Below are positions 56,651 through 64,000 of a DNA stretch of 64,000 bases, in pieces. Source of the stretch: Austropuccinia psidii (taxonomy: Eukaryota; Basidiomycota; Pucciniomycetes; Pucciniales; Sphaerophragmiaceae). The position numbers and the translations under genes were made by a program. The DNA is taken from positions 42,711,852 through 42,775,851 of the forward strand of contig JALGQZ010000012.1 in the NCBI GenBank assembly GCA_023105745.1, in the 5' to 3' direction. The number at the start of each line of letters is the position of its first letter. Position 1 is the first letter of the stretch. Under the pieces are notes generated by a model, which saw nothing but the letters and a program-made list of their open reading frames with translations, made no database searches and had not been told where the DNA came from.

Positions 56651-58990
56651 GCTGTGAAAGCCTTTGGTATTTATTAAAATAAATTGAATTTTCATTAAGG
56701 TTTGGCTTTTGCAAATATGAAGGACCAGTATTTAAGGAAGGCGTTTTGTTTTTATTCAAATGTTCAGGTATAGTAAACAGTATTACTATAAGGAGCTGAA
56801 ATTAACTTATGCAAGGTAAGAGAGGCTAGAAGAGTGTTCCTAAGATGCACAATGTCACAACCATGGTAATTAAGCCCATGGGTGGATTTATTAAAACTCC
56901 CGTCATAACCACCTTATGGGCAATTGGCTATATGCTATGCTTTTACCTAAAATTTCCCATAATGGCCAAAAGCATATTCTATGTCCTCACAGGCCTTATC
57001 CTGCCTCATGGGCCCATGGAGATTTTTTCCATAATCCCTTGGCCCAAGGACATCATTTGTAATCAGAGCCTCCAGGGGCCTATGCTCCTCCAATAACTTT
57101 CAGGCAGCATTGAATTTCCCCTTTAATTAGGGGATTTAGGCCTTAAATAGTCTTTTTGGGCCATTTAGGCACCCAAAGCCTCTATGCTGCATATTATGGA
57201 CTGTGGGATCTAACCCAAAGACCCCTTTTCCCAATTCAAATGAGGGTAAAAGGAGGAAATTGGGCCCTTACTCTAGGCCCTAAGCCACATTTGAGCCCAC
57301 CTCAAGCAATCTTTCTGATCAATAACCTCATGGCCAAAGTCTTCAAATATCCCAGAATGGCCAAGAAGACTCAAAACTTCCATATATGGTTTTATAAACC
57401 ATTCTTTAACTGTTTTCTTCAGAAATACAATGATTACAGTTTGAGGACCCAAAAACTCCATTTAAAACCAGTCATCAGGCCTCAAATCCAATTTTGAAGC
57501 AGGGTGTTAAGGGAGTCAATCCATATTGCATGGTTGGAAATGGTTAGGACTTTCTGCAGGACCATTCAGGGAGACCAATGACCTTGCCATTACAGGTATT
57601 AATATTTCATATTGATAAAGTATTTCCCACAAGGGAATAATTGTCAAGGAGGTTGGACAAATTATTCAAGACACAGTCATTTCACATCACTCCTCAAGGT
57701 GACAACACTCAAACACTCATTTCACAACTCAATTCATCTGTAAAGACTTTATCCAATAGGATATGCATGGAAGTGACCCTTATGGGTCAATTCAATTTAA
57801 ATACTGTTTTTTTCAAACCATCAAGTTCATTTCCAAAGATGGCCAATCTGTATTTCCCAGAACCATCAATGCATCTGTATACCAATCCTACAGTTGGGGT
57901 TTCAACACTCAAGGATCAATCTTCCAAATTCTCAGAAATACTGCCTGCTATTTCATCCCCTAGGGACCTTTCACTCAGATAATTAATCTATGCATTTATT
58001 TTTATTAATATTTTCTTTTCATTCTGAAAGTAAATACTGATATTCTTTAGTCAGTTATCTGAAACTTTTTCTTCACCTTTAATTCAATATTGGTGTTCAT
58101 ATCCCTTAAGAATGTGCTTTCCATTTTCTGGAAGGTTGAAACAGTAGATAAAGGACTTAATTGGTTGACTTTTAAGCCATTGGCTTCCTTCTTATTATTC
58201 TCTGCATATTTGTACTTGCACTATTCCATATTAAAGATATAGATTCCTATCTTTATTTCTTTAATTTTTTTGAGTATTTGAGGTTACTTTTCTGATTACT
58301 GATTTCCAGGCCACCCTTGTTATTCCCAAGAGCCCCTGTAATAGTGTATTAATCAACTAAATACTTGATTATTTTAGTTTCTATTTTTTATTTTATTCTT
58401 TAGCTTCAAAGAAGATCATTTATCAATTATTATGCTTTAATTATCTTCATGATGTTTTCTTCAAATATCTCAATTTTAACTCACTGTTACATTATTAAAA
58501 TTTGTTTCAAGTTATAATTTCCTTTTACTCTTTGTCAAATTTTTCTTTTCTCTTGAAATTGTGTGGCTGACCATTTTTTAGTCATTTGTATTGCATCAAA
58601 TTGTAATCCAGCTCATAGGCTAATTTTGCTTTTCAAATTGGTTACAATATTCCTTCCATTCATCAAGATTCATTGTGATTTATTCCTCAATAATTTTAAC
58701 TTATAGAAATATTTTGATTTTGATTGATTAATTTGCTATAAATTTTATTTTGACTCCAAAAAACTGCTTTACCTAAAGATATCATTGATTGAATTCCTCA
58801 ATACTTGTTGAGTGAATCCCTAAAGATTATTTGATTGATTTATCAACTGCAAGAAATTCTTGATTTTGATTTCTTACTCAAAATATTAATTTTTGTCTTG
58901 AATTCAAGCTTTCACAATTGATTTTCCTCAAGGTTTTTCATGTTATCATTTTGACTTTTTATTCCTTTTATTTTATTTTATTCTGATAAT
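56651..58990 (+). other. Unassigned region upstream of Gypsy gag G
   Basis: Between element C and a plus-strand gag. The part 56830-57500 is rich in GGCCC/CCATGG-like words and holds two open frames (56845-57096 and 57156-57497) of unusual composition (P, W, H, F and repeated LGP/GPM words). From memory such frames occur next to rust Gypsy elements, so I treat them as non-genic transposon sequence. A frame at 57641-57982 is unrecognised. The rest (58000-58990) is AT-rich with no features. An LTR is likely here but I could not fix its ends. Confidence 0.4.
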
Positions 58991-59026
58991 AATTACTGTC
59001 CAAAATTCACCACCTAAAAGACAGAA

Positions 59027-60045
59027 ATGAACTCTGTCCAGAACTCAAGTTGTTTTCACTCCAACACCAAGAGCCCCTCTTGATGGGGCCCTACCAGTTC
59101 CTCAACTAAAGGCCCACTTAGACAGAGGACCAATTATGGAAGGAGCAGAACCATCCAGGAAAGAGGAAAGAGGGCCAAGAAGCTCAAGATTGTTTTCAGG
59201 AGTCACTGGAACTTTGCCTGCAATGTCAAAGACCTCATTCAAAGCTCTTGGTGAAGATGGTTAAAAGGAGTAGAATTAAATGGAAGAGGAAGAGCTTGAT
59301 GGTACAAAAATTATTTTCTGCTCCTGTGGGAGAATATGAAGGTAATAGAGGCCCAACTCTAGCCCATTTTAAACAGTCTGAACCCTCACTATTGGCCATC
59401 ATGCAACATATGACTCAAATTATGGCCAATCGTCAAGAGTATCCATCCCCTGAAGTTTAAAGACTCAATCTATCAAGGCAAAAGACTTCTTTTATGGGAA
59501 TCAACCTTTCAAAGTAAAAAATCTTACCCAGTCTTAATGCCACTTCATTTTTCATTTGAAGGGCCAAAAAATGTATTGAGCCCTAGTTTTACAATCTCAC
59601 CAGTAATTACACATCTTACCTCCTCAAAAATTTGGAATTATTTGATTATCAACTCTTTAAATTATTTGATGACCCAAATGAATTCAGAAAAGCTGAAGTA
59701 GATTTTTATTCCTTAAGGAAGAGGGCAGGATTGCATTTTTCCTTATGAAATTCTGATTTCAGAATCTTGGCTTCAAGAATTGGGGAGTGGGGTGCAAGGG
59801 GTCTTATGAATCATTATAGTAAGGGATTGGCCTCCAGAATTCTGGATGAATTGGAATCCAATACTTCCATTAGGTATTCTATTAATGACTTAATAGGTCA
59901 TACCCTGGAACTTGATATCAGGTATCATGAGAGGAATATGCAGAAGAATAATCTTCAAAAAAATAAGACTGAGACCATCTCAGAACTCCCAGAGAAGATT
60001 CCCCTTATCATTTTTGACTCCTCAGAGTCCCCTTTTTATTTCTGA
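59027..60045 (+). pseudogene. Gag remnant of Ty3/Gypsy element G
   Basis: Plus strand, several frames. The start region reads RAPLDGAPTVPQLKAHLDRG and MEGAEPSRKEERGPRSSRLF; 59248-59460 continues with FKQSEPSLLAIMQHMTQIMA. After stops, the capsid core appears: YQLFKLFDDPNEFRKAEVDF, then 59767-60045 with ASRIGEWGARGLMNHYSKGL, ASRILDELESNTSI and ELDIRYHERNMQKN. The pattern (LF.DPN...AE..L..L, then GL...I.D.L) is a Gypsy gag. It differs from the gag of A-C. The frame then runs into SELPEKIPLIIFDSSESPF, which normally lies near the protease-RT linker, so the nucleocapsid and the start of the protease appear to be deleted. Confidence 0.8.
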
Positions 60046-60049
60046 CTCA

Positions 60050-60780
60050 CCATACAAGATATATGGTTGAGATTCCTTCTTTCCCAAGCTTTGAATGAGA
60101 GTTTTTAGTAATTGCTACTGCCAAGGAAGAAGACCTAGCTTGCTCTTTGGCTTTCTTAATAACTTTAATCCATATATTTGTTTGAGGAAATGGATTATCA
60201 CCTTCAATCCTTCTTATAAGGAATCTGGTGATGCTCTAATTTCACTGAGTAATGACTGTTGCACTGCCACTACTTGTTCAGCTCTGGTTGGTGATTATAG
60301 TACACCATGATTCCCATCTTTTGTTTATATTTACTTCTTAAATTCACCTCAGTACTTACTATACTCTAGAGCTGCATTATTAAAAGAGATGAAATATGTT
60401 CAAGAAGATAGTTCTATATCTCCACCACATCCCTTCCATGGGAAAATGGAAACTCTTCCTTTGCTTATGATGACTCCCAGGGGGAGTTGTGGGATGAAGA
60501 GGAAGAGCCAGAAGAAAATGAAGCCATGATTAAGTTTTTTCCTTCTTATTATCACCATTATTGGGATGTATCCTCCAAGGTTAAAGGAGAGAAATCTCCT
60601 CCCCCCTGTGCCTATGATCATCATATCAAATTGGAGGCATCTATACCCCCGATTGGGGACATCCCCTATCTGTCAAATAAAGAGTAAGAGAACCTTGGGA
60701 GCTTCATTCCAGAGAATTTACAGAAAGGCTTCATCTAGCAAAACCCAAATTCAACAGGAGCACCTTTTCTCTTTGTAAAC
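60050..60780 (+). pseudogene. Protease-RT linker of element G, truncated
   Basis: Across three frames: SCSALVGDYSTP-like text near 60270-60308, then ELWDEEEEPEENEAMIKFFP and YYHHYWDVSSKVKGEKSPPP and YDHHIKLEAS (60487-60640; RT N-terminal Y.DVF.K..A..LPPHR..DH.I.L), PPIGDIPYLSNKE, and finally STGAPFLFV near 60755-60775. It breaks off before the RT catalytic core. Stops and frameshifts are frequent. Confidence 0.75.
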
Positions 60781-61183
60781 ATTGTCAGCCTGTGACTCAA
60801 AGCCAGAGCACAATAATGACAGTAAAATACCATAAACCAATTGTCAAGCCAAGATACCATCAAAGAATGGATCTGAGCCAAACCATCTCAAAAGGTATCA
60901 AAGGAAAGAGGAAGCTCACCTCTTTCCAAATATACAAGTCCCATAATCATAGGACAAAGAATAACAAAGTTATTCCTGCTCAAAGTTGTGACACAGTATA
61001 AACCTTAATTTTCACCTCTCATCTGAAATCCAGACAAAGAGGCTTAACCCCATCAAATGGGAATTAATAATGAATTTCTAATTCAGGGATATCCAATGGT
61101 ACTAGCTGAATTGAGCTAACACCAGAACTACAGAAGTTATGGCTAAAATAAGGCCAAATAAGGGTGAATAAAATATTCACCTC
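60781..61183. other. Region between element G and inverted arm
   Basis: No gene. Contains a short self-similarity (TTCACCTCTCATCTGAAAT near 61013 and TTCACCTCTCAGCTAAAT near 61177) and may be the outer part of the left inverted arm. Confidence 0.35.
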
Positions 61184-62056
61184 TCAGCTAAATACAACAG
61201 TTTTAGAGTGAGATACGTAAAGTGGGGTCTTCATCAAAAGGGAGCAAAAAGCCCTATCTGATGATGCCATTCATTTCCACATATCTCACCTGGAAGAAAA
61301 GCTATGGGGAAAACAAGCTTCATATAGATTTTGACAAAATCATACATCTGGATAACTAAACTTGTACATGTTATAACCTTTCCATATTTAATGTTACCTA
61401 CTCCAAATGAGGTACCATTGTGTAGAGCATATCCAGGGATACACAATGAACCAACTTTGAGCTCAATATCTTGAAAACTGACAAAGGTATGGCAATTTTA
61501 AGGTGAAAATCCCACAGTTAGACCAATAAAGCCTTACGGTGGGATAATATCCCATAACCATGATGATGAGATTTCCAAAAGACAAAGAAGTATGTTTATA
61601 CTTCAATACCTCCTACTAAGGTCCCATACAGGTTCTGTACAGCATTCTACGCATCATACATGTCAGAAGAGTGCTGTGTGGTCCCCAGATGAAATTTTTC
61701 ACCCTGTATTGATGATAACTTCCCAGATGTGGTTTCAAAGCCACATATGAGCCCAATACAGTTTGTACAGGATTTGTGGAAACCACAAGTCAGTACTCTG
61801 ATGTGAAAATCTCTTCACTTCCTCTACATGGATGGTCTAGAGGCCCATTCCACCCCATTTTAGGATAAAAGGAGGCCTTTTCTTGACCAGAAGAGGTTTC
61901 ATCATCCTGTTCTTAAATTCCTACATAGTAAAACTATTAAAGATATTTATACTCTTGGAAAACAAGTTGGGTACAATTATTAATTGAATTTTCACCTTTG
62001 ATATAACAACCCAATTGGTAAAGTGGCACCCAGGGCTTTCAACAGTGCTCACCAAC
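61184..62056 (-). repeat. Left inverted arm (LTR-like) of element H
   Basis: Reverse complement of 63115-63998, for about 870 bp. Shared landmarks: GTGGTTTCAAAGCCACAT against ATGTGGTTTTGAAACCACAT, CATACAGGTTCTGTACAGCA against TGCTGTACAGAACCTGTATG, and the inner end CAACAGTGCTCACCAAC against GTTGTGGTGAGCGCTGTTG. The inner ends look like LTR starts (TGTTGGTGAGC). Confidence 0.8.
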
Positions 62057-62171
62057 ACTTAATATTTTTAGTAAATCCCTTAATATAAATCAAAAACTTT
62101 GTTATCATCATTTTATCCAGGTCACAGTCATAGTTAAAGTTGTATATACTACTATTATAACTTTATCATAG

Positions 62172-62995
62172 ACTAAGCCTGACATCAAAGATAAACCTAA
62201 AGAAAGAGTGGCTGAGGTGACCAAGAACAAAAATTATTGTTATAATTTTGGGTCAACAGACCACAATGCCAATAACTGTCCAAAGGCAAAGAAAGAAGTC
62301 TATGCTATTGAGAAAGTGCCAGAGGAAGAATCCCCAACAGAAGATTTTAACTTGGACTCTATTGGTGATGCCATCAGAGATCTTTCTGACAATGACCAAG
62401 ACCCAAAGGAAGGATTTCTAGTGGAGTAAAAAGAGGAAACAAAACTAAAAATTCAGGATATACAGTTATTATCAGGGATGCTACAAGCCACTGAAAACAA
62501 AAACTTGTGCAAGCACACACAAGATGTGCAAACATTCCTAGTTACACCAACTAAAGGAATGGCATATATACATTGGACATTAACAAAGATTACTGTTTTT
62601 TCTGAAAATGTTCAACACCCATTGATAATTGACAGTGGTTCACACTGCTAAATAGTGGCAAGAGAAAATATGGATAAACACTTTATGAACTGGGAAAAAG
62701 AGCTCTTGGCAACCAAGGCAAAGAACTTCAAAAGTGCATCAGGGAATATGACATCCATTGGGAGGATTATCAAAAAGATAGTTCTACTCCATAGGAAAGG
62801 TAATATCAGAATCAACCCAGAGTTTGTTGTGCTTGAAGATGGGCACATACAAGTATTCTTAAGGGGAACAGATTACCAGAGGATGTATGGCATTGATATT
62901 TACAACATTAAGAACCGGAACATTACCATAGGTACTAACAAATAAAGAGAATTTTCACTTGATATATGTCAGGATGAAGCTATGATAAAGGTGTA
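62172..62995 (+). pseudogene. Nucleocapsid-protease remnant of Gypsy element H
   Basis: PKERVAEVTKNKNYCYNFGS, then TDHNANNCPKAKKEVYAIEK: a CCHC knuckle whose second cysteine is replaced by Phe (CYNFGSTDHNANNC). An acidic linker (EEESPTEDFNLDSIGDAIRD) ends at a stop at 62427-62429. The downstream frame gives HPLIIDSGSHC, a stop, IVARENMDKHFMNWEKELLA, FKSASGNMTSIGRIIKK and FVVLEDGHIQVFLRGTDYQR: a retropepsin with the DSG variant of the active site and an LRG-like second motif. No RT follows. It sits between the two inverted arms. The family is distinct from A-C and, from memory, is known from Austropuccinia. Confidence 0.8.
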
Positions 62996-63114
62996 AATAG
63001 GCTAAGTACAACTTTAACTATGTTTGTGACACGGTAAAATGGTTTAAAAAATATTTATAAGGGTTGAAAGATTATTTAATTGGAGATTAAAAAGGATTTA
63101 CTATATATAATATA

Positions 63115-64000
63115 GTTGTGGTGAGCGCTGTTGAAAGCCCTGGGTGCAGCTTTATATGTTGGGTTACAATAATAAAAGACTACAATAATTAAGATTTATA
63201 ATTATACCTGATTATTAACCAAGAGTAAAGCTGTTTTTGACAGTTTACTACGTAGGTTATTCAAGAGCGGGATGAGGAGACAGTTCTGGCTGTGAAAAGC
63301 CTCCTTTTTTTCCTGAAATGTGGTGGAAAGGGTGCTAGACCTTTGCACGTAGAGGAAGTGAAGAGTTTTCACTCTCTAGTACTAGCTTGTGGTTTTAAAA
63401 CAGCCTGTATAACCTGTATTGGGCTCAGATGTGGTTTTGAAACCACATCTGGGCAGCTTTCACCAATACAGGGTGAAAGTTTTCATCTGGGGACCTCACA
63501 GCCTGATTCTGACTTGTATGATGCGTAGAATGCTGTACAGAACCTGTATGGGACCCCAGTATTGACTGAAATATGAGGTATTGAAGTGAAAACAAGCTTC
63601 TTTGTCTATTTGACACCTCATATTCATGGTTATGGGAGATTATCCCATGATAAGGCTGTATATGACAGCAGGTGGGAATCTGACCTTAAAACAGCTATAA
63701 CTTTGTCAATTTTGGAAATATCAACCTCAAAATTTGTTCTGTGTGTAGCCCTGTATGCGCTCTACACAATGGTACCTCATTTGATATGGGTATCATTAAA
63801 TATGGCAAAGTTATCCCATGTACAAGATTTTTGTACATTTGCATGGTATAGGCAAAAAGCTGTATTGAGCTTATTTGCCCCATACCTTTTGTTCTAGTTG
63901 AGCTATGGGGAAATGGATGACACAATCAGATAGCCCTGATTGTGCTCTTTCAAAAAAGACCTCACTTCAAGTATCTCATACTAAAACTGTAGAAGTTAGA
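63115..64000 (+). repeat. Right inverted arm (LTR-like) of element H, runs off window
   Basis: Begins GTTGTGGTGAGCGCTGTTG and is still pairing with the left arm at AAAACTGTAGAAG near 63990, so its outer end lies beyond the window. It holds a local inverted repeat (ATGTGGTTTTGAAACCACAT near 63429-63448). The frames inside (63292-63528, 63586-63897) are parts of the repeat and not genes. Confidence 0.75.

Noticed and set aside
56845..57982. Three consecutive open frames that could be small genes
   Set aside because: Composition is odd (P, W, H and F words) and, from memory, resembles transposon-flanking repeats; no start context, signal peptide or domain.

Overview
The window is AT-rich, transposon-dominated DNA of a eukaryote, very probably a rust fungus. 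The Ty3/Gypsy polyproteins (motifs such as IKNAPSH, YIDD, LNADGL-like RNase H ends, a CCHC knuckle followed by a DTGAYC protease) and a second gag/protease type (YNFGSTDHNANNCPKAKK) match, from memory, families that fill the genome of the myrtle rust Austropuccinia psidii. That attribution is recall, not a search. I see no housekeeping gene, no rRNA and no convincing tRNA.

Layout. 1-3195: two copies of one LTR family joined head-to-head as a palindrome of about 2.3 kb or more. 3567-4115 and 11905-12460: two diverged copies of a dispersed repeat, bracketing a decayed Ty1/Copia element (4326-9309, minus strand) and the only plausible host gene, a 297-residue secreted protein at 10177-11070. 12460-18872: non-coding, with a 442-bp-spaced direct repeat and a T-rich/A-rich foldback. 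18873-31395: an old solo LTR split by a Ty3/Gypsy element (element A, 19931-30745) with a perfect 5-bp target duplication. 31769-56650: an old Gypsy element (C) that carries a younger Gypsy element (B, 33527-44101) in its 3' LTR and a solo LTR (D) in its pol gene; D itself carries a further solo LTR (E). 57000-64000: plus-strand remnants of two other Gypsy families, the second lying between inverted LTR-like arms that run off the window end.

The insertion boundaries were read directly: B has ATTTA, D has GTAAT, E has CTTTG, A has CTTAA target duplications. Order of events: C first, then B and D (order unknown) into C, then E into D. All three Gypsy elements A, B, C share a PBS starting TGGGGGCC placed 2 nt from the LTR, a single gag-pro-pol layout and a chromodomain-like tail. 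None is intact: each has frameshifts and stop codons, with B the least damaged.

The most interesting signals are structural: a hairpin just inside the U5 end of the LTR keeps its pairing while its sequence changes between families; a second perfect hairpin lies about 150 bp upstream of the TATA box in the B/C/D LTRs; and a short exon with conserved splice sites sits ahead of gag in B and C.
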